Origin: an uncultured Bacilli bacterium
GTDB taxonomy: Bacteria > Bacillota_I > Bacilli_A > RF39 > UBA660
DNA: 64,000 bases
Assembly (NCBI GenBank): GCA_934086315.1
Contig: CAKOHZ010000002.1
Coordinates: 248,001-312,000, forward strand
Direction of reading: 5' to 3'
Shown: piece by piece, positions 49,525-58,753 of the stretch
Numbering within the stretch: the first letter of the stretch is position 1
How the letters are laid out: each line of letters opens with the position of its first letter
Translations under genes and position numbers: made by a program
Notes under the pieces: generated by a model
What the model saw: the letters and a program-made list of their open reading frames with translations, nothing else
Databases searched by the model: none
What the model was told of the DNA's origin: nothing

Positions 49525-50595
49525 TTTTATATTAAGAATTACATATTCAGAATGTTCATCAGTTCTAATTGGTATTTCCCATCCTGCTATACCAGCTGTA
49601 ACTACTTTATTAAAATTATCATCTTTCTCATAACCATAAACCATATCAGCCGTTTTGAATACTTCTTGAAATAATTTAGCTGGGAATATTTGACCAGCAT
49701 GAGTGTGTCCACTAAGTACTAAATCAACACCATTATCTTTAATATTTTTATAATCCATTGGAATATGAGCAAGTATAATTTTATAGTCATCACTATTTAC
49801 TTCACTTACTAAATCACTAACACTCTTTTTATATCCGTTACTTCTTCCCATAACAGTAAGTTCATCATTTATTCTATAACTAGTATCTTCTAAAATATTA
49901 ATACCATTTCCTTTTATAGTATTACTTAATGTTTCCTTACTATAGTTCTTTTCATTACTATAAATATTTTCATCATGATTACCATAACTATAGAATATTC
50001 CATAATTAGTTTTAAGTCCACCTAATATTTTAAAACATTCCTTCATTCCATCTAATGTAGTACTTTCATCAACTATATCACCGACAAGAAATACAAAATC
50101 AGGATTTAACTTATTTATCTCACTAACAACATTTTCTAATCCCTTACCCTGCACTGCAAGACCATAATGTAAATCAGTAATAAGTATTCCTTTATATTTA
50201 TTATTCAATTTACCATTAGAACTTATATCATAACTAATACTTCTAATATCATAAATATTATATATTCCATAAATTACACTTAACAAACTAATAATAACAG
50301 GTACTATCAAATATGTTTTCATAAACCATTTATACTTCTTTAAGAATTTATAAAATAACATAATAACTAAATATACAAGTATTAAATAAAGTATAAATAT
50401 TAATAATATAGATACATACTTATTCATCATACCAAGTACTAAACTACCATAAAATATCACTATACTTATAATACATAAAATATTTTTATTGATCTTAATC
50501 TTTAATTTATCACAAACTTTATATAAATATTTATAAAAAACAAGTGTTAAAAACATAAAAAATATAAAAAATAATATACCTATTGCATAAAACAT
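49522..50595 (-). CDS. Membrane-bound metallophosphoesterase, YkuE-like
   Basis: 357 aa from the ATG at 50593-50595 (GGTGG upstream). Four N-terminal membrane helices (about 1-120) precede a calcineurin-like domain: ILITDLHYG, VFLVGDIVDES, YSYGNHDENIY, LAHIPM and LSGHTHAGQIFP, a complete metal site. The combination of several helices and this domain is that of YkuE/YaeI-type phosphoesterases, which act on membrane lipids such as UDP-diacylglucosamine or related head groups. Substrate not determined. The gene is divergent from the germination operon. Confidence 0.88.
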   Translation of the reverse strand: MFYAIGILFFIFFMFLTLVFYKYLYKVCDKLKIKINKNILCIISIVIFYGSLVLGMMNKYVSILLIFILYLILVYLVIMLFYKFLKKYKWFMKTYLIVPVIISLLSVIYGIYNIYDIRSISYDISSNGKLNNKYKGILITDLHYGLAVQGKGLENVVSEINKLNPDFVFLVGDIVDESTTLDGMKECFKILGGLKTNYGIFYSYGNHDENIYSNEKNYSKETLSNTIKGNGINILEDTSYRINDELTVMGRSNGYKKSVSDLVSEVNSDDYKIILAHIPMDYKNIKDNGVDLVLSGHTHAGQIFPAKLFQEVFKTADMVYGYEKDDNFNKVVTAGIAGWEIPIRTDEHSEYVILNIK

Positions 50596-50656
50596 ATTTA
50601 CCACCAAAACAATTATAACATAGTATTTTTATTTTGATTAAGTAAATAATATAATT

Positions 50657-52051
50657 ATGGATATAATAAGTAAACTAAAATCTAAAAAAGAATATATGCC
50701 AGATCTTCAATTAAAAGAAGTTTCTTTTGGTTTAAATAAAATTTATATCGTTAATATTCAAACTGTATCTTCAAGTACACTTACTAATAAATTTATTCTT
50801 GATTATATTTCTAAACGAAGTTTACTTAAAAATGAACTTATAACCTCTCTTAAAAAAGATATTATGAATTATATACCATCTATTAGTTTTATAGATATTG
50901 ATTCTAAAGATGTAATGGAATACTTATTTAATGGTTTTAGTATTATTATTTATCATGATGAATGTATAGCACTAGAAACAAGAGCTAATATTGATAGAGG
51001 TGTTAATGAACCATCTAGTGAACCTACTATTAAAGGACCGAAAGATGCTTTTAATGAAAACTATAACACTAATATAGGTCTAGTTAGAAAAAGAATTAAA
51101 GATGAAAACCTTTATATGAAAGAATTAACACTAGGTACAAGAACTAAAACTAAAGTAAGCATTCTTTATATGAATGATATAGTTGATAAAGAATTACTTG
51201 AATGCACTATAAATAAAATAAGTAATATAACAAGTGATAAAGTACTAAATACATACTATATAAAAAGTCTTATTAGTGGTGAAAATAAATCATCATTTCC
51301 ATCTATTAAATCAACTGAAAAACCAGATAGTATAGCTAAAGGTCTTACAGAAGGTAAAATATGTATAATATCAGAAAACTCATGTAATGCTTTAATTATA
51401 CCTACATTCTTTATAGATTACTTTCATAATGATGAAGACATTTATCAAAAAAGTTTATATGTTGAATTCGTAAAATTCATAAGAATAATTGCATTATTTA
51501 TAACTATATTTGCCCCATCTATATACCTTGCTATTATTACTTATGATCAACAAATTCTTCCGACTGATTTACTTATAAACTTTTCTCTTCAAAGAGCAAG
51601 TGTACCTTTTCCAGCCCTCATTGAAGCATTCAGTTTAATGTTTACTTTTGAACTTCTTTATGAAGGAGACGCTCTTACCCCATCATCAAGAGGAACATCT
51701 CTTTCAATATTAGGTGCTTTAGTTTTAGGTGACGCAGCAGTAAGTGCAGGAATAGTATCACCTATTATGGTTATAGTAGTAGCTGTAACAGCAATTTCAT
51801 CAATATTCTTTGTTTACTATGATTTTCAATCATTCATAAGACTCTATAGATATAGTTTAATGGTATTATCTTCAATATTTGGAATTATCGGAGTACTATT
51901 TGGTTTCATATTTATAATAACTAATCTATGTAGTATTAAATCATTCGGAAAACCATTTATGTATCCAATAAGTCCAAAACTAAATATAAAAGGAAGAAAA
52001 AAACTAATTAAAAGAGGACTATTACCTCAAAATAGTAATAAAGGAGAATAA
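50657..52051 (+). CDS. Spore germination receptor subunit A (GerA family)
   Basis: 464 aa. The GerA-type N-terminal cytoplasmic domains (with FIDYFHNDEDIYQKSLYVEFVKFIRIIALFIT) are followed by membrane helices containing FAPSIYLAIITYDQQILPTDLLINFSLQRASVPFPALIEAFSLMFTFELLYEGD and GALVLGDAAVSAGIVSPIMVIVVAVTAIS, diagnostic for GerAA/GerKA. It is a subunit of the germinant receptor in the inner spore membrane. The start has no clear ribosome binding site, which is unusual; an ATG 14 codons on has none either. First gene of a three-gene operon in the order A-C-B, as in gerK of clostridia and bacilli. Confidence 0.94.
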   Translation: MDIISKLKSKKEYMPDLQLKEVSFGLNKIYIVNIQTVSSSTLTNKFILDYISKRSLLKNELITSLKKDIMNYIPSISFIDIDSKDVMEYLFNGFSIIIYHDECIALETRANIDRGVNEPSSEPTIKGPKDAFNENYNTNIGLVRKRIKDENLYMKELTLGTRTKTKVSILYMNDIVDKELLECTINKISNITSDKVLNTYYIKSLISGENKSSFPSIKSTEKPDSIAKGLTEGKICIISENSCNALIIPTFFIDYFHNDEDIYQKSLYVEFVKFIRIIALFITIFAPSIYLAIITYDQQILPTDLLINFSLQRASVPFPALIEAFSLMFTFELLYEGDALTPSSRGTSLSILGALVLGDAAVSAGIVSPIMVIVVAVTAISSIFFVYYDFQSFIRLYRYSLMVLSSIFGIIGVLFGFIFIITNLCSIKSFGKPFMYPISPKLNIKGRKKLIKRGLLPQNSNKGE

Positions 52052-53118
52052 TGAAAAAGATACTGATACTTTTAATAATGATATTATCACTTACTGGATG
52101 CAAAGATTACATAGAAATAAATGACTTAGCCATCCTAACAGGAATAGTAATAGACTACACAGATGATATGTATGAAGTTACTGCTCAACTAATAATTAAT
52201 GAAAAAGAAAGTAACACAGAAATATTCACAACTAAATCTTCATCAATAAATGAAGCAATCGCAGAATTATCAAAATTAAGTAATAAAGAAGTATTTATTT
52301 CACACCTTAAAGTCTTAATAGTAACAGACTCCATAATTAAAAATAATATAGATTTTAAAGACTACTTTCTTAGAAGTTCTAAATCAAAAATGAATTTTTT
52401 CGTTTATGTAATAGATCAAAACATCAAAGATAAAGTATTAAGTATATACAAAGATAATAATGGTTCAGCGATATATATAGAAAAAATGATGAAATTTAAC
52501 CAAAATATTTTCTCATCATCAACCCCACTAAAATTCTCAGAATATGCGTATTATTCACTTGAAAAAGGTTATGACAATATTTATCCTAAAATAGATATAG
52601 TTAAGAATAATGATAAAGAAGTACTTTATCTTTCTAATTTAATAACTTTTAAAGATTCTAAAGAAATAAATCTTACTGAAAATGAATCTATATTTTATAA
52701 TATATTAACCAATAAAGCTAATAAAAGTTCGCTAACTATAGTCTGTGATGATAATACTTTTTCTATAGAAATACAAGATATCAAAACAAAATATAAATTT
52801 AAAAATAATAAATTATATTTAGATAATAAAAGTAAAACTAAAATTATAGATTATAAATGTAAATATGACTTAAATGAAAAAAAATCTATAGAAAAATTAA
52901 CTAATCTAACAAACAAATATATTGAAGATAATATTAATAATTTATTAAACTTTATTAAGAAAAATAACACTGACATAATTGGTATAGGAAATTATATATA
53001 TAAACATAATACAAATTATTTTAAAGATGATAATAAATGGAATACTTATCTTAATGATATAAATATTGAAGTAAATTCTAATACTAATATAACATCTATA
53101 GGAGAAATAAAACGATGA
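52051..53118 (+). CDS. Spore germination receptor lipoprotein (GerC family)
   Basis: 355 aa. Begins with a lipoprotein signal: ILLIMILSLTGCKDYIEIND, with Cys at about 17. The family hallmarks EINDLAILTGIVID and IAELSKLSNKEVFISHLKVLIV are present, then a large soluble domain with high Asn/Lys content. GerC lipoproteins sit on the inner spore membrane next to GerA and GerB. Its ATG overlaps the stop of the GerA gene by one base, and its end overlaps the GerB start by four bases. A GGAG stretch (AAAGGAGAATA) precedes it. Confidence 0.93.
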   Translation: MKKILILLIMILSLTGCKDYIEINDLAILTGIVIDYTDDMYEVTAQLIINEKESNTEIFTTKSSSINEAIAELSKLSNKEVFISHLKVLIVTDSIIKNNIDFKDYFLRSSKSKMNFFVYVIDQNIKDKVLSIYKDNNGSAIYIEKMMKFNQNIFSSSTPLKFSEYAYYSLEKGYDNIYPKIDIVKNNDKEVLYLSNLITFKDSKEINLTENESIFYNILTNKANKSSLTIVCDDNTFSIEIQDIKTKYKFKNNKLYLDNKSKTKIIDYKCKYDLNEKKSIEKLTNLTNKYIEDNINNLLNFIKKNNTDIIGIGNYIYKHNTNYFKDDNKWNTYLNDINIEVNSNTNITSIGEIKR

Positions 53119-54221
53119 AAAATAAAAATGAAAAAGTAAATAGTTTTTCTTTAAGTATTTTAGTAATTACTTTAAGTGGAGCTCCTTTTTGGGGAATATT
53201 AACTAGTTATCTTCTTTATAATTCTAAAGAAGCTACTCCAATATCAATGATAATTGGTTATTTTTTAGGGCTTATTATTTCTAAAATATTTTTATCATTT
53301 AATGATACTCATAAAGATTTAATAAGTTCAAAAAAGATAGAAAAAATATATGGTAAATTCTCTATAGTTATAAATATTATAGAAGCAGTACTTGCTATAT
53401 TCGCATATATTTTCTTATGTTATAGATTATCATCATTCTTATCAAGTCAATATTTAATCGAAACCCCAGATATATATTTTTATATTTTAATACTTGCTTT
53501 AACTTTTTATATTGCTAATCAAGGAATTGAAACATTAACTAGAGTAACTATTATATCTATATATGTAGCACTAGCTATATTTCTATTTGACTATATTAAT
53601 CTATTTAAAGATATTAATTTTAATAACTTTTTACCAATAATAACAGTAAACTTCAAAAGTATAATAAAGTCATCGATTATATATGCTTTGTTTTCTTCAG
53701 TTCTACCAATGTTTGCTATGAGTATTAGTAAATCAGAACTAACAGATCCTGAAAACTTTAATAAAATGTACTATAAAATGTATTCAATATCTTTTATTAT
53801 TTTACTAATAGCAATAACATCAACTATCGGAGTATATGGTATTAACTTATCTAGTTTGTTTGATTACCCATTATATACAGTTCTTAAAAAAATAGAAATA
53901 TTTTCATTCTTAGATTCTATTGAAAATATAAGTGTTATGTTATGGATTCTCTATTCTATTAATGCTGCTTCAGCAGTCTTGCTTTCAATATTTAATAATT
54001 TAAAAGAAGCATTAAATTTAGATAAAAAGAAAACTAAATATTTTAAAGTATTAACGATGATTTTAATCTTAATTATAACAATACTATTCTATAAGAAAAA
54101 TAGCTATATAGAAACAATAGAATATATAAAATACCCAATTTATGTAACGTTTATACTATTTATGTTAACATTTATATCTCTTATAATATACAAATTAAAA
54201 CCAAATAAAAAAAGAACTTAA
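53115..54221 (+). CDS. Spore germination receptor subunit B (GerB family, APC-type)
   Basis: 368 aa, about ten membrane helices across the whole chain, no soluble domain. Starts with NSFSLSILVITLSGAPFWGI and continues LSSQYLIETPDIYFYILILAL with LSSVLPMFAMSISKSELTD-like segment; the GerAB/spore germination permease family is related to amino-acid permeases and contributes the ligand-binding subunit. ATG overlaps the GerC stop (ATGA). AGGAGA just upstream. The gene ends in a convergent terminator shared with the gene at 54218. Confidence 0.92.
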   Translation: MKNKNEKVNSFSLSILVITLSGAPFWGILTSYLLYNSKEATPISMIIGYFLGLIISKIFLSFNDTHKDLISSKKIEKIYGKFSIVINIIEAVLAIFAYIFLCYRLSSFLSSQYLIETPDIYFYILILALTFYIANQGIETLTRVTIISIYVALAIFLFDYINLFKDINFNNFLPIITVNFKSIIKSSIIYALFSSVLPMFAMSISKSELTDPENFNKMYYKMYSISFIILLIAITSTIGVYGINLSSLFDYPLYTVLKKIEIFSFLDSIENISVMLWILYSINAASAVLLSIFNNLKEALNLDKKKTKYFKVLTMILILIITILFYKKNSYIETIEYIKYPIYVTFILFMLTFISLIIYKLKPNKKRT

Positions 54222-54234
54222 AAAGTTCTTTTTG
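54206..54234. terminator. Bidirectional terminator at the end of the germination operon
   Basis: AAAGAACTT and AAGTTCTTT pair with a three-base loop, A-run before and T-run after. The two convergent genes overlap here by four bases. Confidence 0.85.
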
Positions 54235-54718
54235 ATTTCAAACTATCTACTTTAGATTGTAAATATGCATCTATATCTTCCTTACTAAATGGTTCTAATA
54301 TAGCTTCATAATATTTACCATTACCATAAGTAGTTTTTCTAACAACAGCATCACTTCTCTTAAAATTAAAGTAATCAACTACTTCATAAGGTCCTTTATT
54401 TTCAATAGATTCATATAATGGTGTAACATTACTGCTAACATATACTTTATTACCAATTGTCTTTATAATTCCATCTAACCACTTATTTTCAACATCATTT
54501 GTGATAGCTCCATTAAAGCTAACTTCGCCAGTTTTAAGTTTACTAAAACTCATAGTAACTAAATCATAAGCAGTGCTTTTACTTTCTTTAACATTAACTT
54601 CACTATCCATCACTTCTTTAGTATGTCTAATAATATCAAGGTAATAGTCGCCTTCTTCATCACTTAGTCCCTTATAACTAAATCTAAGTTCAGATAGTAT
54701 TCTATCTTCATTTGTCAT
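54218..54718 (-). CDS. Hypothetical protein
   Basis: 166 aa, no family recognised. Soluble, no signal. A helical start (NEDRILSELRFSYKGLSDEEGDYYLDIIRHTKEVM) is followed by beta-strand pairs (VSFNGAITNDVENKWLDGIIKTIGNKVYVSSNVTPLYESI and a GNGKYYEAILEPFSKED end). AAAGGGG precedes the ATG. It begins 13 bases after the T-run of the khpA terminator. Its 3' end overlaps the germination operon by four bases. Cytoplasmic role unknown. Confidence 0.6.
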   Translation of the reverse strand: MTNEDRILSELRFSYKGLSDEEGDYYLDIIRHTKEVMDSEVNVKESKSTAYDLVTMSFSKLKTGEVSFNGAITNDVENKWLDGIIKTIGNKVYVSSNVTPLYESIENKGPYEVVDYFNFKRSDAVVRKTTYGNGKYYEAILEPFSKEDIDAYLQSKVDSLKSKRTF

Positions 54719-54730
54719 AATAATCCCCTT

Positions 54731-54757
54731 TAAAAAAAGAAATAGTTTAACTATTTC
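54731..54757 (-). terminator. Terminator of rpsP-khpA
   Basis: GAAATAGTTTAACTATTTC is a perfect palindrome; seven T follow on the minus strand. It abuts the khpA stop. Confidence 0.85.
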
Positions 54758-54999
54758 TAAAATGAATCTATGTTTACTTTAACTTTTCTACTTCCTTCAT
54801 TATAAGCTTTTGCTTGTATTAAAGTTTTAATACTAGTAGCAATTTTACCTTTTTTACCAATTACTCTACCCATATCACTTTCAGATACAAGTATTTCAAT
54901 AGTAGTATCATCATCACTAGTAAATTCTTGAACTTTAACTAAATCAGGTTCTTTAACTAGTTTTTTTACTATTAATTCAGAAAATTCAACTAAATTCAT
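54757..54999 (-). CDS. khpA: KH-domain RNA-binding protein KhpA
   Basis: 80 aa. Single KH domain of type II with VRVIGKKGKIATSIKTLIQAKA-like GRVIGKKGKIATSIKTL motif (GxxG is GKKG), IEILVSESDMG before it. Pairs with KhpB/Jag in Firmicutes and affects cell elongation and sRNA/mRNA binding. It follows rpsP with a one-base overlap (TAATG), the conserved ylqC position. The neighbours ffh, rimM and trmD of the classical operon are absent. Confidence 0.95.
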   Translation of the reverse strand: MNLVEFSELIVKKLVKEPDLVKVQEFTSDDDTTIEILVSESDMGRVIGKKGKIATSIKTLIQAKAYNEGSRKVKVNIDSF

Positions 55000-55268
55000 T
55001 ATTTACTATTTTTTGATTTATGGAATTCTTCCATAACACCTACTTCACTTAAAATGTTCTTAGCTGTATCTGTAGGTTGAGCTCCTTCCTTAAGCCATTT
55101 TAAAGCTGTTTCTTTATCAACATTGTATTTAGTAGCTTCTAAAGGCATATAAGTTCCTATAGATTCAATAACATTACCATCTCTTTTAGCTCTTGAATCA
55201 GCTACTACAACACGATAGTAAGGTCTTTTCTTAGCTCCCATTCTTTTAAGTCTAATTTTAACTGCCAT
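54999..55268 (-). CDS. rpsP: 30S ribosomal protein S16
   Basis: 89 aa. [24 protein letters not shown] at the N-terminus is the S16 signature, followed by GRxIExxGTY-like [13 protein letters not shown] and the [19 protein letters not shown] segment. Normal length. GAGGAGGAGAAAGAT before the ATG is an excellent ribosome binding site, fitting a highly expressed gene. Forms an operon with khpA; promoter at 55294-55322. Confidence 0.99.
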   Translation of the reverse strand: MAVKIRLKRMGAKKRPYYRVVVADSRAKRDGNVIESIGTYMPLEATKYNVDKETALKWLKEGAQPTDTAKNILSEVGVMEEFHKSKNSK

Positions 55269-55293
55269 ATCTTTCTCCTCCTCAGTGATTAAT

Positions 55294-55322
55294 AATATAC
55301 ACTAATTTAATTGGTATGTCAA
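55294..55322 (-). promoter_or_regulatory. rpsP promoter
   Basis: TTGACA (55317-55322), 17-base spacer, TATATT (55294-55299) on the minus strand; near consensus. Confidence 0.85.
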
Positions 55323-55340
55323 CCATTTTTAGTTAACACA

Positions 55341-55366
55341 TAAAAATATCTTATTTCTAAGATATT
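55341..55366 (-). terminator. Terminator of the HAD-IB gene
   Basis: AATATCTTA and TAAGATATT pair around a four-base loop; TTTTATG follows on the minus strand; it overlaps the stop at 55365. Confidence 0.7.
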
Positions 55367-55949
55367 AATTTTTATTTTTAAAATTATAACCTCTAGTATA
55401 AGGTATTAATTTATTTCCTTCAACAACATAAGCAGTTTTAGCAACTTCTAATATTGGTAAATCACTTTCACTATCACTATATGAAGTAACAATTTGAGCA
55501 TTTGGTATTACTGCTGCTAACCTTTTAAGTTTTTCATCTCCCTTACAGTTTCTACCTAATATATTACCATCTTTATCAGTTCTAGTAGCAATTATATATC
55601 TAATACCAAGCTTTTTACAAAAAGGTACAATCCATAATTCATAAGATGCACTTATAACGATATCATAATCACTTTTTCTAGATAAATACCAAGGTTTAAT
55701 ATTCTTCATATGAGAGTTAACAAATCCTTCAATATATTTATCTAAATCATCTATTTGAAATAAAAATGAAAGCATTGCTTCTTTAACTCTTTCAAAAGAC
55801 ACCATACCACGCTTATATTCTTTTTCTAACTTTTTAGTTTTCTTTAAAGCCTTAAGAACTTTGAATGGATGTTTTTTAAATGAATAAAGTAATATATCTT
55901 TATTAGTATCACCATCGTATATTGTATTATCAAAATCATATATATTCAT
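55365..55949 (-). CDS. HAD-IB family phosphatase
   Basis: 194 aa. Motif I IYDFDNTIYDGDT at the N-terminus (DxDxT), a helical cap region, motif II VISASYELWIVPF, the Lys motif CKGDEKLKRL, and motif IV TSYSDSESDLPILEVA. This is the SerB/phosphatidylglycerophosphatase-C-like branch (IB subfamily). Substrate uncertain: small phosphomonoesters or lipid phosphates. A single gene next to the flavoprotein at 56000, 50 bases away, same strand. Confidence 0.85.
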   Translation of the reverse strand: MNIYDFDNTIYDGDTNKDILLYSFKKHPFKVLKALKKTKKLEKEYKRGMVSFERVKEAMLSFLFQIDDLDKYIEGFVNSHMKNIKPWYLSRKSDYDIVISASYELWIVPFCKKLGIRYIIATRTDKDGNILGRNCKGDEKLKRLAAVIPNAQIVTSYSDSESDLPILEVAKTAYVVEGNKLIPYTRGYNFKNKN

Positions 55950-55999
55950 ATTATATTATCACCAAATTTATTTTATCAAATTTTATTTAAAAAATAAAT

Positions 56000-57049
56000 C
56001 TATTTATTTATTTTGATTGTATCTATACCAAGTTTCATTATTATATTTCTTATGACACTAGTATACATAAACCAACGCTTAATAACTTTAATTCTAAGTT
56101 TTATTTTAAGTTTATTAGTTTTAATTCTATATAATTTAGTTATTTTTTTAATATCATCATTTTCATTTATTATTTTAGACAAAATAGATGCACTTTTAAT
56201 AGCACTACTTATTCCTTCAAAAGAACTTGCACTTATAAATCCAGCAGCTTCGCCTATTAAATACGCTCCCTCTTTACCTGTAATAAAATCACTAAATTTT
56301 TTAGGTCTATAAACAAGACATGCTTCTTTCTTTACCGGTTTACTTAGATCAATATCAAGAAATTTTGATAATCTTTTTCTTTGTTCTAAAAACTTTTCTT
56401 TTGAATTCTTTATATCAAAAGCACCACCATATATCAAATATTCATCTTTATGTATTAGCCACGAACAACTACTACTAGTAACTTTATCAAATATGCATGA
56501 ATAAAATGAATTACTTGAGTCATTACATTTATACCATTCTTGTATGGCCATATATTTCATAATATTATTTTTATAGAATGTTCTTCTAACTATAGAGTTA
56601 CATCCATCAGCACCAACTATTATTTTAGATCTTACTATTTCTTTTTTATTCTTTTCTAATATTTCAATAACATATTCTTCTTGCTTTTCTATTTTAATAA
56701 CTCTACCATTTATTTTTTTAACATTTTTTGGTATTAAAGATACTAAATATTTATCAAATTTATACCTATCCATATTTAAATAATATCTTTGATAATACTT
56801 AATTTGTTTACTTACTAAATCCATAGTTTTAACTGAAAATATTTGAGGACTTACTAACACATCTTTAGGAATTACTAAATCATAATGAGCAAGCTCTTTT
56901 TGAGCATCAGGTGCTAATAAACCACCACATGGTTTTTTATTTTTTTCATTTTCTGCATCAATTATTAATATCTTTTTATTTGTTTTAGCAATCTGTCTAG
57001 CAAGTGTACTACCCGCAGGTCCAGCTCCAATGATAACTACATCATACAT
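56000..57049 (-). CDS. FAD-dependent geranylgeranyl-reductase-like oxidoreductase
   Basis: 349 aa. N-terminal FAD motif DVVIIGAGPAGSTLARQIA (GxGxxG), the ENEKNKKPCGGLLAPDAQKEL segment with a conserved Cys, IVGADGCNSIVRR (DG motif), and GAYLIGEAAGFISASSFEGISSAI (GD-like second FAD motif). These together place it in the geranylgeranyl reductase/digeranylgeranylglycerophospholipid reductase family. It probably saturates an isoprenoid or other alkene; partner pathway unknown. The C-terminus is basic. It is separated from tagH by a terminator. Confidence 0.87.
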   Translation of the reverse strand: MYDVVIIGAGPAGSTLARQIAKTNKKILIIDAENEKNKKPCGGLLAPDAQKELAHYDLVIPKDVLVSPQIFSVKTMDLVSKQIKYYQRYYLNMDRYKFDKYLVSLIPKNVKKINGRVIKIEKQEEYVIEILEKNKKEIVRSKIIVGADGCNSIVRRTFYKNNIMKYMAIQEWYKCNDSSNSFYSCIFDKVTSSSCSWLIHKDEYLIYGGAFDIKNSKEKFLEQRKRLSKFLDIDLSKPVKKEACLVYRPKKFSDFITGKEGAYLIGEAAGFISASSFEGISSAIKSASILSKIINENDDIKKITKLYRIKTNKLKIKLRIKVIKRWFMYTSVIRNIIMKLGIDTIKINK

Positions 57050-57118
57050 ATATTTCTCCCTTTCAAAGTATTATAGTAAATTAACATTTTATTAACAATT
57101 CATTTTACAAAATTTTAC

Positions 57119-57142
57119 AAAAAAAGATAACTTTAAGTTATC
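57119..57142 (-). terminator. Terminator at the end of the tagG-tagH operon
   Basis: GATAACTT and AAGTTATC pair with a one-base loop; TTTTTTTGTA follows on the minus strand; the stem overlaps the tagH stop. Confidence 0.65.
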
Positions 57143-57878
57143 CTTCATTTCTCATAAATGCTTCATATTTATCCATTATAACTTTAGGATCCCCTTGATC
57201 CTTAATTAATCCTTCATGAAGCCATATTACTTTATTGCAAAGTTCTTTAATAGTATTACTATTATGAGAAACTATTACAACAGTTCTATCATCATTACTT
57301 ATAAGTTCTTTCATCTTATTATAACTTTTTTCTTTAAAATGAATATCACCTACACTAAGAACTTCATCTATAAGCATAATATCTGTTTCAAGTATAGCCG
57401 TTATAGAAAACGCTAATTTTGAATGCATACCTGAACTATAACTTCTAACAGGTCTATATATAAAATCTCCTAGTTCTGAGAATTCTATAATATCATCAAT
57501 TTTTTCTTCTATTTGTTCCTTAGAGTATCCGAGTAACATACCTGATAAAAATATATTTTCATATCCAGTTAATTGTTTTTGAAAACCTACTCCAATTGAC
57601 AATAATGAAATACTATTGCCATGTAAATTAATGCTTCCAGAATCTGGTGAGAATATACCAGAAATTGCTCTTAATAAAGTACTTTTTCCACTACCATTCT
57701 TACCACATATACCAAGTATTTGTCCCTTTGGTACTTCAAATGATACACCTTTTACTGCTTTAAATATTTTACCAGTTCCTCTATTTTTTAATCCTCCCTT
57801 TTTCAAAGAGAATCTATTCATATCTCTATAATACACGTGTAAATCTTTTACAGTTATAGCCATTTCTTCTTTCTTCAT
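57138..57878 (-). CDS. tagH: Teichoic acid exporter ATP-binding protein TagH
   Basis: 246 aa. ABC ATPase of the polysaccharide/teichoic acid exporter family: Walker A GKNGSGKST (about 58-66), the diagnostic SLLSIGVGFQKQLTGYENIFLSGMLLGYS, signature YSSGMHSKLAF and Walker B DIMLIDEVLSVGD. The extra C-terminal extension of some TagH proteins is absent. It pairs with TagG, whose gene overlaps its start by one base. Exports the assembled wall polymer from the cytoplasmic face of the membrane. Confidence 0.93.
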   Translation of the reverse strand: MKKEEMAITVKDLHVYYRDMNRFSLKKGGLKNRGTGKIFKAVKGVSFEVPKGQILGICGKNGSGKSTLLRAISGIFSPDSGSINLHGNSISLLSIGVGFQKQLTGYENIFLSGMLLGYSKEQIEEKIDDIIEFSELGDFIYRPVRSYSSGMHSKLAFSITAILETDIMLIDEVLSVGDIHFKEKSYNKMKELISNDDRTVVIVSHNSNTIKELCNKVIWLHEGLIKDQGDPKVIMDKYEAFMRNEG

Positions 57879-58666
57879 TATTTCATCACCTTTACATATG
57901 TATTTTCATATTTATATATCGTATTAATACCAAGCATACATATCAATATACCTATTAGAAACCATACTAATGTCCACATTCCAACTGGAGCACTCTTATA
58001 TATAAGTACATTTCTCATATTATAGATAAAGTTAGCTATAGGATTTAAATCTAATAATATTGTTCTATAAACAACATTATGTATTCTAGTACTAATATCA
58101 TAGAACACACCTGTCATATAGAATATTAATCTAAGTGCTATATTTACTAAATTAGTTAAATCTTCTGCAAATACGCCTAAATGCATAACTATAGTACAAA
58201 CTCCAAAAGTAAAAACAAGTACTGTTATAATTATAGGTATAAACCACAATACATTCCAAGTAATTGGTACTTTATAATAACACATAAATATTGCTACTAA
58301 TAAGAATGATACAGCCATCTTAAATGCATTAACACCCATCTTAATAAGAATTAATACAAACTTCGGTATATATACTTTCGTAACTGTATCTCTATTACTA
58401 GAAACTAATTTTACACTACACGTAACCATCTTATTAAAGAAATTCCATATAGATAAACCAATAAATACAAATACTGGAAAATATTGAACATGAGATTTAA
58501 ATACAATATTAGCAATAAATGTATATATAAGCATAAATGCTAATGGTTCTAATATCATCCATAAGAACCCTAAATATGAATTAATAACTTCTGTTTTAAG
58601 TTCAGCCCATGTTGCATATAATATATAATTCTTATACTTCTTTAAATCATTTATAAATCTTTTCAT
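57878..58666 (-). CDS. tagG: Teichoic acid exporter permease TagG
   Basis: 262 aa, six membrane helices, ABC-2 type. Motifs include AELKTEVINSYLGFLWMILEPLAFMLIYTFI and LNPIANFIYNMRNVLIY near the end, as in TagG/RfbA-type permeases. Forms the membrane channel with TagH. It starts 88 bases after the stop of the upstream PIG-L fusion gene, with a terminator in between. Confidence 0.93.
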   Translation of the reverse strand: MKRFINDLKKYKNYILYATWAELKTEVINSYLGFLWMILEPLAFMLIYTFIANIVFKSHVQYFPVFVFIGLSIWNFFNKMVTCSVKLVSSNRDTVTKVYIPKFVLILIKMGVNAFKMAVSFLLVAIFMCYYKVPITWNVLWFIPIIITVLVFTFGVCTIVMHLGVFAEDLTNLVNIALRLIFYMTGVFYDISTRIHNVVYRTILLDLNPIANFIYNMRNVLIYKSAPVGMWTLVWFLIGILICMLGINTIYKYENTYVKVMK

Positions 58667-58713
58667 ATAACTCCTCGTATATCAATTTTACCATATTTAT
58701 AGAATAAAAGCCA

Positions 58714-58748
58714 TAAAAAATGATTACTAGTAAGACTAATAATCATTT
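58714..58748 (-). terminator. Terminator of the membrane/PIG-L fusion gene
   Basis: AAATGATTA and TAATCATTT pair with an internal TAGT/ACTA extension; TTTTTTATGG follows on the minus strand, six bases past the stop. Confidence 0.75.
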
Positions 58749-58753
58749 CATAT

